NCBI RefSeq assembly: GCF_000524195.1
Contig: NW_020170422.1
Location: 98,152-162,151 of the forward strand
DNA: 64,000 bases
Source: Echinococcus granulosus
Taxonomy: Eukaryota; Platyhelminthes; Cestoda; Cyclophyllidea; Taeniidae
Direction of reading: 5' to 3'
This document shows positions 10,341 through 20,592 of this stretch, one piece after another. Within the stretch, counting starts at the first letter, position 1. Each line of letters opens with the position of its first letter. The notes beneath the pieces were generated by a model that had not been told where the DNA came from, searched no databases, and was given only the letters and a program-made list of their open reading frames with translations. The position numbers and the translations under genes are program-made.

Positions 10341-11837
10341 TCACTTCTTAACAATGGCCAAATAGTAAGTCCAGTAGAAAATGTTGTACATAATGTAGCA
10401 GGTGGGAAATAAAAAGCGACTGTAAGCGTCGATTTCCGACTCCACAGCCACTGGAACACGACTCTTTTTGTCACCCTTCTTAGCTCGTGCCTCCTCAATC
10501 ACGGACTTGGTTAGGAAGGCATCTAGATCGTTAAAATAGGCCAGTTGCTGTTGGATAAAGCCCTGATCACCTCTCACACCTCCACTTCCCTGAATACTTG
10601 CCATTTGACCTTGCTCACATGCTGCTAACCACCGGGTTAATTCTTCCTTCACTATCAATTCAACATCGCCTCGCCATGTCTCCTTCCTCTTCTGTCGAAG
10701 CATCGTGATTGCGATCGCGTATTCTACCAACACTCCAATGACAAAGATGATGGAAAAGATGAGCCACAGGTCGATAGCTTTTATGTATGATACACGCGGA
10801 AGGTTGCCCGTGATTGAGGAAGCTTGTGTCAACAAACCCAAAAGGCTGAGTAGCCCTAGAGGAACTCTGGCTGGCGCGGCATCAACGGAAACGTAGAAGC
10901 TCAACCAGGAAACCATGATGATTAGGATGTTGGGGATGTATGTGGTCACGAGATAGCTGCCTAATTGACGCTTGAGACTAAACTTAGCCATAAGGCAAGT
11001 GTAATTGCCAGTGGATGTGGAGGACTGGGCTGTGCAATCCAGGGTCGTGAAATTCGTAGGCGTATTAAATTCGGAGAGCTGGAGGTTATTCTGCAGTTCT
11101 ACAGGCTCCTTTTCTCTCCAGACGAACTGAAGTTCACTCAGAGTATATCCATAACTGCCGATATTCATGTGGCAGTACTGAGTGTCCATAGGGAAGGTGG
11201 CAAGGTCCATTTGGCAAGAAAATCTCATAGTGATTTTCTGGCTATATAGCACTTCCCCATTGGGATGAACACGAAGAAGGTAGTTAGGGAGAGTCATTTT
11301 GTGCAAGTACCCGTCTTTTCCGTTACGAAAGAATAAATCTGGTAACCACAGGTTCTCTTTTAGCGTAGGGGAGACTAAGGGTTGAGTGTAATTTTTGAAA
11401 CCTTCCCGGTGATTCCATGCCAAACGAGGGTCCGTCCATGTCTGACGAAGCAGAGCATCGATGTAGTAGTCCATGGTGCGCACGTCGACAGAAAAGATTG
11501 CTAACACCTTCATATTTATCTCCACGACCGTGGGAATGTCCAATTTTTCTGTTGGACGTTCATGTGTCTTGTAGTTAGCGAAAAGCATCCCAACTAGTCG
11601 ATCGCGTTGGGTAACTGCTTGAGGGTCCGTCTGGAGGTGTTGGAGTAGATCGCCCCCGTAGCCCTGACCTGTGTTGTAGGTCTCGTCACGGCGGTTAAGC
11701 GCCTCGTGTTCGGGCTCAACTGGACCTGTTTCAGTAAATGGGAAGACACCAAATCCACCTTCTAGTTGAAAGCCCATTGTAGACTGGAGTTGGTAGTACA
11801 AGAGATCCAAAAATAGCAGTATTTCTAAGCAATGCAT
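10341..11837 (-). CDS. Anion-type Cys-loop ligand-gated ion channel (GluCl/GlyR-like)
   Basis: Uninterrupted 498-residue frame encoding a complete pentameric-channel subunit of the plasma membrane. A hydrophobic signal peptide (about 1-20) precedes the ligand-binding domain, which holds WxPD (WLPD 164-167), the Cys-loop (C208 to C222, 13 residues between, FPMD inside) and a second pair (C268, C281) as in GlyR and invertebrate GluCl. M1 is about 291-316. PAR at 322-324 precedes M2 (325-341), the signature of chloride-selective members. M3 is about 353-376 and M4 about 473-496, close to the C-terminus. Odd points: the second agonist-contact Arg of GluCl is kept (R131) but the first is Leu112. 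M2 has Leu at 6-prime and 12-prime, and M3 has Ile360 at the ivermectin-determining position. The gene lacks introns. Family and anion selectivity are well supported; the ligand is unknown. Confidence 0.93.
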   Translation of the reverse strand: MHCLEILLFLDLLYYQLQSTMGFQLEGGFGVFPFTETGPVEPEHEALNRRDETYNTGQGYGGDLLQHLQTDPQAVTQRDRLVGMLFANYKTHERPTEKLDIPTVVEINMKVLAIFSVDVRTMDYYIDALLRQTWTDPRLAWNHREGFKNYTQPLVSPTLKENLWLPDLFFRNGKDGYLHKMTLPNYLLRVHPNGEVLYSQKITMRFSCQMDLATFPMDTQYCHMNIGSYGYTLSELQFVWREKEPVELQNNLQLSEFNTPTNFTTLDCTAQSSTSTGNYTCLMAKFSLKRQLGSYLVTTYIPNILIIMVSWLSFYVSVDAAPARVPLGLLSLLGLLTQASSITGNLPRVSYIKAIDLWLIFSIIFVIGVLVEYAIAITMLRQKRKETWRGDVELIVKEELTRWLAACEQGQMASIQGSGGVRGDQGFIQQQLAYFNDLDAFLTKSVIEEARAKKGDKKSRVPVAVESEIDAYSRFLFPTCYIMYNIFYWTYYLAIVKK

Positions 11838-12160
11838 GCTAATTTGAAGCGAGTGATTCTACTGGGGGGCAGCTGGAGAAATGCGTTCGTGTAAAGGGTA
11901 AGCTGGGAAATGAGCAAGATTATGCGCAGTCACCTGATTGGTTCATTGGGAGGGCTTATATTCAGTTAGCCTAAGTGTTCACACACACGCACTGTCGATT
12001 GACCGCGCACCACGGATAGGCGCCTGTCTGTCCTCGCGCCTGTCCATGCTTCGCCACGCGAAGCTGCGGGAAGTGGTGTGCTTCCTAGTAGACGGGTGGC
12101 CGAGGTAAATCAATGATGTCCCTGCGGCGAGAGGTTGTTTATCTACGGAACCATGATGTA
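11838..12160 (-). promoter_or_regulatory. Probable upstream region of the Cys-loop receptor gene
   Basis: The 5-prime flank of the - strand receptor gene includes a GC- and CpG-rich stretch (about 11990-12140) in otherwise AT-rich DNA. A perfect 7-bp inverted repeat with a 3-base loop lies at 12048-12064 (GCTTCGC, CAC, GCGAAGC). No convincing TATA box was seen. The regulatory role is inferred from position and composition only. Confidence 0.3.
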
Positions 12161-14299
12161 TGGCTGCATGGGGTAGGGGAATATTACCAAATGAATGAGT
12201 CCTATTTGCTATAGCAATTAAAACTCATGTTTGCGCGGTTTATGTTGCATTTATCTTTATTTTCCTTTTGCTACAACTATTTAAATTATTGTTGTCCTTA
12301 TTTTGAATTGCTGGGCGGCGCTCGAATCGCCACCATAATTACTCATTCCATTCCTGTGCCGTGAGATTGGTTTGTGCCCTGACCTATCATCACGGCTAAT
12401 ACGATAAAGGCGACTTTCCACCTGTATTATTTTCTTGCCCAATCTTGTGTTCTGCCCTTGCCGTATGTTTACTTTAGTGTGACTATGCTGATGACCTGAA
12501 CCATAAAATACTACCAGTAAAACTATAAAACTAATCGGATGGCCATTGGGTCAACATTTTTGACACACAAATTCCTCTGCATCTTACAAATCTGCATTCC
12601 GAGGGATGTACAGGTAGAACTATCAAGATTGCGCCCATTACGAGTTGGAACTGGTTCAAATTATGATGAGGAAACTGAAGGCGCAAGCAATTATAAAGGT
12701 TGAGGCATTGAAGGAAGCTTGGAATTGGGAAGAAAAAAGGAGTTTTTGCAACTAATCTAACTGCCGCAACAACCACTCCTCTAAACAAGTGATATTTGAA
12801 ACCACTCGCACTGTGTATTCAAGTGCCTCATAATATCTGCTTATCCAAAGTTGCATGAAACTTTTCACTTGTTGCTTGTTCAAGTACAGCAACACCTCCT
12901 AAACTCCGTTGACCTCATTCCAAACCTTCATGCAGCCGTAGTTAATTGCAAGGAGAATAATGTCCACTTGTTGAAGTCCTTCACTGCAGCTTGAGAAGGC
13001 CAGTCTACTTGAACCAGTCCACGTTTCGCAGACCCCAAACCTCAATAGGACATTGCAGAAGCCTTTCAAATTCTGGAAGATTATTTAGGACTTCGTATGT
13101 TGATAGATTAATGAATGGACCAATTCTCAAGTCCTAAGACGCGAAATCACCGACCATATTTCCTTATGACTTAAAGCTTTGTTTGACACTACTGAAGCAG
13201 CCTAATAATTAGTCACGTCTAAAACCCTACAGAACTTTGTTGAGTAGATGATTTAGAAGAATATCTTCTCATCACAGTGACAGGCCATAAGCCAGCTTTT
13301 GATAAACTCTCAAGCCTACGCTAGTGACTGATCTGAGTCTGAGAGCCTTGGAGCCACTCAGAGCTCCAGTTTCCGTATGGAGTCTGTTCTGCTGATGCAA
13401 CCAGAGTACGTGTCCATTTCAGTAGATAAAAGTGAAGTTCGTATTTGAATTGGAACTAAAATTTTAGGGAATCGGCGGGGTGGGGGGTAAAACAACATCT
13501 TAGCGATTCTGATAACCCTTACGGAATAAAAGGCCTACTAGGTTGGGAAATTCTAGGTCTAGTAGCATCCACGTTCTCAAAGATGCAGGGCGTCAGGGTG
13601 AATTATATCATCAGGAACGACAAATTGTACGCAAATCTAGAACACATGTTCACCCTTGAAGAAGAAGGTGATGCCGAAAGAAGATACGAAAACACTATTT
13701 TACATTGCTTCTTAAATGCGCATAATTGGTGGGCATAATAAAGCGCCATCGCAATGAAAACCTGGCTAATTTTACTTGCTAGGTAACGCGGTTCGGCTGT
13801 GTGAAGGTTAATGGACTTGAAGAATGGTCTCGAAGAGAGTGGACCAATTGGTCCGGAATATCCCACAGCTGAAGGTAGTGCTGAATTAGGACCTAACTGA
13901 AAGCAGAATTAGACTGGACAGAACGGGCTGCATCTCACCTGCAACCAGCAACTTTTTCCCAAACTAAGCTTAGTAAACAATTTGTGTGGGGTGCTCTCGA
14001 AGTTCCGAGAACTCTCATATACCCTAATTGTGGATTTCGAAGCCGCTCCACTGGTTGAAGGTGCGGACTGATGATAAGAGGATTTGGAGATTCCTCCTGC
14101 GATATGATGGTGACTTGACCCCCAAATCTGAGATCTTCCATATACAGTGCATAGGTTTGCAACTACATGGCCTACTTGTTTGCGTAAATTAAACCCAAAA
14201 GCGAACTGTAAAGTGTCACAAGGTTAAACCAGAGCAAAACGAGTATTCTACATTGATGACTACCTACTAAGCTTGTCTTCAGTTAAAGAAGTTGATCTG
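12161..14299. other. Intergenic, probably repeat-derived
   Basis: No gene supported. Frames at 12531-12788, 13603-13866 and 13935-14162 on the - strand have no family resemblance. Parts of 12780-13400 read like old mobile-element sequence in short stretches, but no domain can be claimed. Confidence 0.35.
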
Positions 14300-15690
14300 A
14301 TGGCTAAGGCCACAACAGTGTAGTCGGCGCTGCAAGAAAACGTAGTCGGTGCAACTAAGAAGATGACTGATTGCAGCATCACTGATCTCTCTTGGAAATT
14401 TCACTGAATCTGGAGTTTCGTCCTGTTTGCGAACTATGTTAGGAGAAGGGAGGAAATGTTCTGGTAATATTTCATAGCCACCATTGGTCGTGATAACACC
14501 GGCCTAAAAGCAGTCATTTAATACGATGAAGTTTGGAATTGTTTCGTGGTGTAAAGATCCGCGTCTGTACCCTGTCGACACATTTGACCCCACTATAGTG
14601 CTGCCCAACTACATATGAATTTTATCCTGCCAGCAGAGAGCTAAGGAGATATCTCGTGTTCTCTCCAGTGATATTTTTATAAAAGTACTGCAGACAGCTC
14701 TGTAACGAACATTTCCAAGGGGTCGTGGCCACGGTTAGTGCCGTTTTGTGTGCTAGTAGCATCCCTCTAGAACACGAGACTTGGGTAGTTGCTAATGGAC
14801 GAAGTTATTATGAATATTTCTGTTAGAGATCGTCATGTATTCTCCCATCTACGGTATCTACCCCTATTCCGACACATCAAGATTTTCCATCTCGTCATAG
14901 AAACAAAGACAGTTATCCTATTAGATAGAGTACGCTTTGCCTCGCAGAAGAGGACCATCTGTTGAGAATGACTGAATTTGTAGGCTCCTAACAGAAAGAA
15001 AAATACTGAATTCTGCTTTCGAAATCACTCTAATTTCGCGTCTTGGAAGAAGGCTGCTAATAAATACCATTTGTCACCGGTATAAAGAAGTGTTATTTAG
15101 GTGAAAAATTAAAACCGTCATTAAGCCACTACCATCTGAATGGGGGGACGGCTTATTGCAAATGAAATGCGAACATATTGGTAAAATTTAATAGATGGGG
15201 AAAAACGACTCCTTAAAGACACCCTAAAACTTTCCCAAAAATCTAACTTTTGGCTTCTCCTTCCTGCGAATAACGATTAGCCTAAGGAATACACTCATTG
15301 TGGAGCATCGTTCTAGCTTGAGGATTAAGAAGCCAGTGAATCCGTTAATGCTTTATCACCCTCAGAATTGGTAAGGCTTAATCAGAATAGAATTCCAGCA
15401 GAATATCGAAATGCGGTAGTGGAGCTGTAATCGCTTTAGGTGTCAGATTTAAATATTTTTTTAGTGGAGTACAAGTGACAGCTCCAAACTCTTTCGCATA
15501 AAATTCTGGATGCGTTTCCAAGCTACCCGAATACGCTAATGATTTATATTAAGGCAGTTCAAAGGACATGGCAAAAGGGAAAGTGCAATCTGCAGGAACC
15601 CAGGCATCCGCTCACCCAAGCACAGAGTTAAATGGATTCTTAAAGCATTGCAGTTGTTTTGGCAAAAGAAAATGAATTTTTGGGACCTCT
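14300..15690 (+). repeat. Dispersed repeat, copy 1
   Basis: The core (14342-14802) aligns by eye with cores at 23773-24266 and 34008-34485. Shared landmarks are GTAGTCGGTGC, CTGGAGTTTCGTCCTGTTTG, a GGGAGGAA tract, GCTAGTAGCATCCCTCTAGA and ACACGAGACTTGGGTAGTT. A further landmark AAAGCATTGCAG (15634 here, about 24561 in copy 2) suggests the element extends right. No long frame survives. Class unknown. Confidence 0.6.
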
Positions 15691-15994
15691 TAATAGTTTT
15701 GCTAAACAGTCTTCATTGACATATTAAATACAAACTTTTCAGCAAAACCCTTTGCTAGATTAGTCAAAATGCCTTAGGGGTCGAGTATATAGTAAAACTA
15801 ATTTTGGATATTTGCCATCTCCCCTTCTGCAAGCTTTATTAATTTTTGTTATAGCAAATTTGCAGCTTGATCAGTTTTTGGCAGCATTTTAAAGTTGTCT
15901 TGCTATTAATGTAAGTTAATTGATAATTCTGCTTGTTTGAATTCTTTGCGTCCTGCGGTTCATTTAACCTTGTCCGTGCTTTTCTTTGCTTACA
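15691..15994. other. Upstream region of the mtSSB gene
   Basis: AT-rich flank without coding support. The - strand frame at 15839-16027 overlaps the first mtSSB exon and is a shadow of it. Confidence 0.35.
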
Positions 15995-17495
15995 ATGCTG
16001 GGGCGTTGTCTTACTGGCTTTCGTCACTCGTCACTGAGGCAACATTGGAGGTCTTTTTCAGATTCTGGTGTAATTTTCTCATCCGATATTAATCAGGTAA
16101 ACACACAACTTTACTCGATGGTCACCGGTCTGATCATGCAGCCTTTGTGATTGATTTAGCAGGTGACTTAATAAGAACACTTATTTCCATTCTAAGGTTT
16201 TATTTATCGTTTTTCGGAATTTTGCATGGTGCGCTTAAGCCCAGCATTCCTGGCGATAATAAATTGACGGGTTCTGTGCATTTTTTGTCATAATTGTTCT
16301 GTCTGTTCCGTCTCTTAATCGCCCTAGTTTCCAGTTGAGGATCAATTTCCATTTCAATGTCGGGTGAAGCCAATATATACAGGGAGACCGACTTGCGGGG
16401 ATTTAGGTTTTAAACTTGTGGTGCCATGCAATTTTGGCAAATTCGTTCCCGATTATTCATTTTTCCACTTTTTTCTGAATACGCTTTGTTGTAAACTACT
16501 CATTACCTTGGATTCAGATAACACTGCTCGGTTCTGTTGCCTCATCCGGGGTCGCGATAGAGAAATCTCAATCGGGACGGCCCACCGCCACGTTCAGCCT
16601 CCTAACTCGCGCTAGGTACCGTGGTGCTGATCGCTACAAGATGAAGCTTGTCTATCACAGGTTCGTCTTCTTTTGTTTTATCCTCCTTTTTAGAGTAAAC
16701 TCCATGCTGGTTTAGGACTACTTTTACCATTGTGCTAAGGCATCAAGTGGGTGGTTTAAAATCTGCTAATTTTTGTTAGACTCTTGCTTCCTCAGCGCTA
16801 TGGTCACCTTTAAGTGTCTCTACTGAATTCTTGAACCTTTTGGAGGCAATTTCGTCGTGATGTGGAGATATGCAATGATTGCGAGAGAAATAGCAATGAT
16901 CAATTAGTTTTGGACAGGATGAATCTGATCAGAATGGTCTTTCTTCTGTTAACCCTCCTGAGAATCTTCGTCTTTGACAATTGTCTGGCAGAGGGATCCT
17001 AGTTCCGAGTCTAAGTTTTGCGTCACGATTACATTGTCGATTTGTTTTTTACTGGTTTAGGTTCCTTCTAAAGGTCTGAATTAGTCCTAGAGATTTGTGA
17101 AGAATCTTTCTACAACGATACAGGGGCGATGAATGCTGAAAGCATGAGTCGGATGATCGGCGAGATTGTTGCAGCTTGGCTTGATTCTTGAGAGAATAGA
17201 GCTGATGATTGGGGACTGTATACTCTGCTGAATCTCATTTAACCACTTTTTTCTCAGAATTCAAGTTTTTGACAAACCACTGATAGAACGAATCAAGAAT
17301 GTCTCTTTGGGTGACCGCGTGTTTGTGCAGGGTTGTCTATCGTCCTTCAAGAAGAGCACCAATGATTGGATGCAAGCTATCACTGCGCAGAATATCATCC
17401 TCCATTCTGAGGCTGGAAGACAGTCCGCCAAGGAATCAGTGATGGGAGAAGTAGGTGAGGAGGAGAAAGAGGGTACGGCAGGCGAGAGCTTTTAA
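15995..17495 (+). CDS. Mitochondrial single-stranded DNA-binding protein, three exons
   Basis: Binds and protects single-stranded mtDNA as a homotetramer at the mitochondrial replication fork. Exons are 15995-16096, 16518-16660 and 17258-17495 (TAA at the end), 160 residues. All introns are GT-AG: donors at 16097 (GTAAAC) and 16661 (GTTCGT), acceptors after 16517 (GATTCAG) and 17257 (TTCTCAG). Exon 1 to 2 joins in phase 0; exon 2 to 3 splits an Arg codon. Residues 1-22 (MLGRCLTGFRHSSLRQHWRS) are Arg-rich without acids, as in a matrix-targeting peptide. The OB fold follows: DINQ-ITLLGSV, the ATFSLLT strand, VYHRIQVFDKP, the GDRVFVQGCL strand and AITAQNIILHS. VYHRI stands where human mtSSB has WHRI, a Trp to Tyr change. 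The acidic tail EEEKE is typical of SSBs. Length is close to the human precursor (148). Start is the first in-frame ATG. Confidence 0.88.
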
Positions 17496-17627
17496 ATCCT
17501 TGATTTAATCAGATGCCGACTACTTTTTTTGCTCACTGTAAATAAGGCATGCTACTTATATTTATGTAAATAGCGACCTTTTTCTTATCACTGTCGACAT
17601 ATCTCCGCATTTGTTCTACCAAAATAT

Positions 17628-17633
17628 AATAAA
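17628..17633 (+). promoter_or_regulatory. Poly(A) signal AATAAA for mtSSB
   Basis: Canonical AATAAA 133 bases after the mtSSB stop, on the same strand. Confidence 0.55.
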
Positions 17634-19738
17634 TCAAGCCAGCGCGGGAAACTCCTGACGTCGACTAATAATTTTTAGTAGAAATGAGTATATAAATTCA
17701 ACCAATACTACGGTCTGGTGCGTAGTCTTTGCAAGAAATTTGGTCAAACCCGATATAAGCATCAGTTTCTCAAAAAGGACTTCTTAATTTTGTTTCATAT
17801 TGACGTTTAAGGTAGTGAGAGTTACAGGGTGGTATTTCATATCTCTATAGGCAGATTTAATTTTAGCATTAATAACTGCCACTAAATTATGTTTTGTTGT
17901 TTATTAGAGTTATTTGCTCGTGATTGATATGAAACTTGCTTTTAGTACGGATGAGGTCTAGCTACCAAAAGTGGACCGTGTCACCTTCACTTTTCGACTA
18001 CAGGTTTCTTCACTTCTACTGATGGTTGTTGTGGTTGAGCGTACGGAGGATTCAAGCCTAGGAAGTTTCGGCATAAATGGATATGTTATTACAAATGAAC
18101 CATCCATGGACAGCCTCTACGTCTTGATTCTTTTGCCTATGCTAGCTGGAATGACAAATGTTTTTAGGTGCTTGTGTTCACTGATCTTATTGGAAGGTTT
18201 GCTTTCGGCGGAATTTTACGGCATTTTAGTCGTCTATTAGATTGGATTTTTTACGCGTTGGATGTTTTGTCCTCATTAGTGATGTCTGGACTGCGGACTG
18301 AGAGTCACTAAAGCCGGGAGCTTCGCTGACGGACGCAAGATCGGTCGTCTTAGGAACGTTGGCGACTCGCATGCCTCAATGCTGAGCGACTATGCTTGAT
18401 GTCTGCCCATGAACAGGTGTTCGCTGGTTAGACTTTTACACCTTCCTTCATCACCGCGCACTCTTCAGTGTGCGTATAGTCGCCGGTGTGTCATTTTTAC
18501 TAGCGATCTCTGGGTTGGTCTACGATATGTGGGTTAATTTAACAACACCGCAGTAGCAATTCTAATAGTGGGATGAAGAATGCGAAGCCTCGATTTGACT
18601 TGAAAGTCTCTGTGCGTATGCTGCAATAATGCGACCGTCTGGCGACTTTTTGGTCTACCATTAGAGGACTCGGGAAGTGGGCGAGCTTTCAGTGGCCATA
18701 AGTTGGCGTTCATGATTCGCCTTTGATCGCAATGTTCGGCTCAATGCACTCCCCATTTTGCAACCCCTACAGTGAAGCTCAGAGATATTTCGCAAGTTGG
18801 ACAAACTTGTTTACATAAAGGGATTATTTACGATAAATTACTACGTATCCTGTTTCCTAGACAAACTTCTCAGCCTTGATCAAACAACAGAGTAACTGAC
18901 CGTAAAAGTGATTGTGTCGTAGTTTACTGTTCCTACCTGCAAATTTCGTTCCCAGTGTTCTACCAGTAGGCCCTTGAAATCCCATAATGCATTATTCTTG
19001 CATAAGATTGGATTTGGATCTGTGAAAGTCGGAAATATGTACCACTAATTTCCAAAGATATATATTGTATGGATGTTAACTAAATGGGAACCTATGAGAC
19101 AGTTGTGTGGGACAAAATTGACAGGCCATTGTTTACTCTTTATTGCAAACATAAAAAGCGCAAGTTCACTTTTTTTTTTGTTCCAGAATGCGACCTAAGT
19201 TAGCTGCAACCTCTCAGGTAGATTTTCATTCCGTATTTTAAGCACCCATTTGCACATCGTTTCATACCCTCGTAGTGAGTCTAGAATGGAAATCTGAGTA
19301 GGGGGTAGGACGGCAGTTTAAAAACAAGCAGAAAATTTACATTACTACCGGAAGAAAAGTTTAAAAAAATTTTGAAACCTGCTTGACAGAAATCTGTTCT
19401 CATTGTTCTGAGAGGTGATTTGCTGGATTTGTCATAAATACGACATGTTTTCCGATTAATTATATAAATATCCGACATCTTTTGTAATCAGTCGAATGTA
19501 TTGTAAGTTGAAAGTCACTTTGAATAAAAATGTATATTCAATTCCCAAAAATCGTCATGGAAGGCGATTATGGTCACCATCGCCATTTTTGTAAATGAAG
19601 CCTTTAAATGTTAGTTGAGCTATATCGCATGCGTGCCACTTTGAAAGTGGACTCCGTTTCTGACCTTTCAACATCGGTTTCAAGTGACTAATTTGACATG
19701 CTGCGGCCGGGACAAGCTCCGTTACCAAACCGCAATGT

Positions 19739-19761
19739 AAATGCATACAGTGTATGCATTT
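19739..19761. repeat. Perfect 10-bp inverted repeat, 3-base loop
   Basis: AAATGCATAC, loop AGT, then GTATGCATTT. The arms are perfectly complementary. No gene adjoins it and it has no run of T after it. Confidence 0.8.
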
Positions 19762-20506
19762 CCGAGGAAATTCGCTGCCCACATGCCTATTCACACGGAA
19801 AGCGCTCCTGTTTAGTGAAAACAAATGTCGCGTTGACACTTGTCAAATGGTCGACTGCGCCTATGCGCCTTTCTTGAAATTCCCAACCAGATGAAACCCA
19901 ACTGAGCAGAACCTATGCCTAAGGCAATGACTCTTTTGATGCAATAAGCAAATGGCTAATTCGTCTTTTTCTCTTTTCTGATTGAACATTACAAAATTTC
20001 AATCTTAAGGTTATTTCGGCAATTCGCAGATTCATAAGCGATTTTAACCAGATTAATCTGCCCCACTCTCCGAAAAAAGCTTTAGACTGTGAAATGGGTG
20101 GTTTGTCAGTGATCGGCATTGCTTTCTTTGTCTTTCAGTCATGCGTCATCACGGAGTCCATCCGTTTAGGAGCAGCTTAACGATGCTGGAATACTTGGCT
20201 TTCAAGTCACCCAGAGCGACTCGGGTGCAAATAAATCTGCGATTTTGATTTAGACATTTCATTTAGGAGCGCATGATTAGTAGTAGTCCGCATGAATGTG
20301 CCTTGAGTAATTTTTCTGAATGCCCTTTGTGAAGCCGCATGTCTGAGGTGGCATTTGAATAACTAGAAATGCGGTAGTGCACCCAGTTTAACGAAGCGTA
20401 AAAGTGGCGTATTTGGCGTGGGCTCTATGAGAATCAACAGTGTTTAAGGACGGAACCTTTGAATTAAGGCGAGGAACTAACACAGACAAGTGAAGGATTC
20501 CTGATT

Positions 20507-20592
20507 TATTAACCCCTGGTGGTGCTACCCATTACGTGGTCAGTCACGCACAATGGGTGACTGCCACTTGCGACCAGCTAAAAGGGTTAATA
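20507..20592. repeat. 86-bp inverted repeat with perfect 9-bp ends
   Basis: The ends TATTAACCC (20507-20515) and GGGTTAATA (20584-20592) are exact reverse complements. Just inside, CTGGT (20516-20520) pairs with ACCAG (20573-20577). Further inside, CCCATT/AATGGG and CAGTCAC/GTGACTG are two alternative pairings. The size and termini are compatible with a very small MITE or a structured RNA, but no target-site duplication was confirmed. Confidence 0.6.

Noticed and set aside
13300..13400. Gypsy-type RT fragment suggested by a short AFDKL-like reading
   Set aside because: A few residues only, followed at once by stops; not above chance.
15839..16027. - strand 62-codon frame
   Set aside because: Antisense shadow overlapping the first mtSSB exon.
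17971..18240. Hydrophobic + strand frame with an ND4L-like tail (FRCLCSLILLE), possibly a nuclear copy of mitochondrial DNA
   Set aside because: The similarity is only a hydrophobic pattern plus Leu-Glu. The upstream half does not fit and no neighbouring mitochondrial gene follows.
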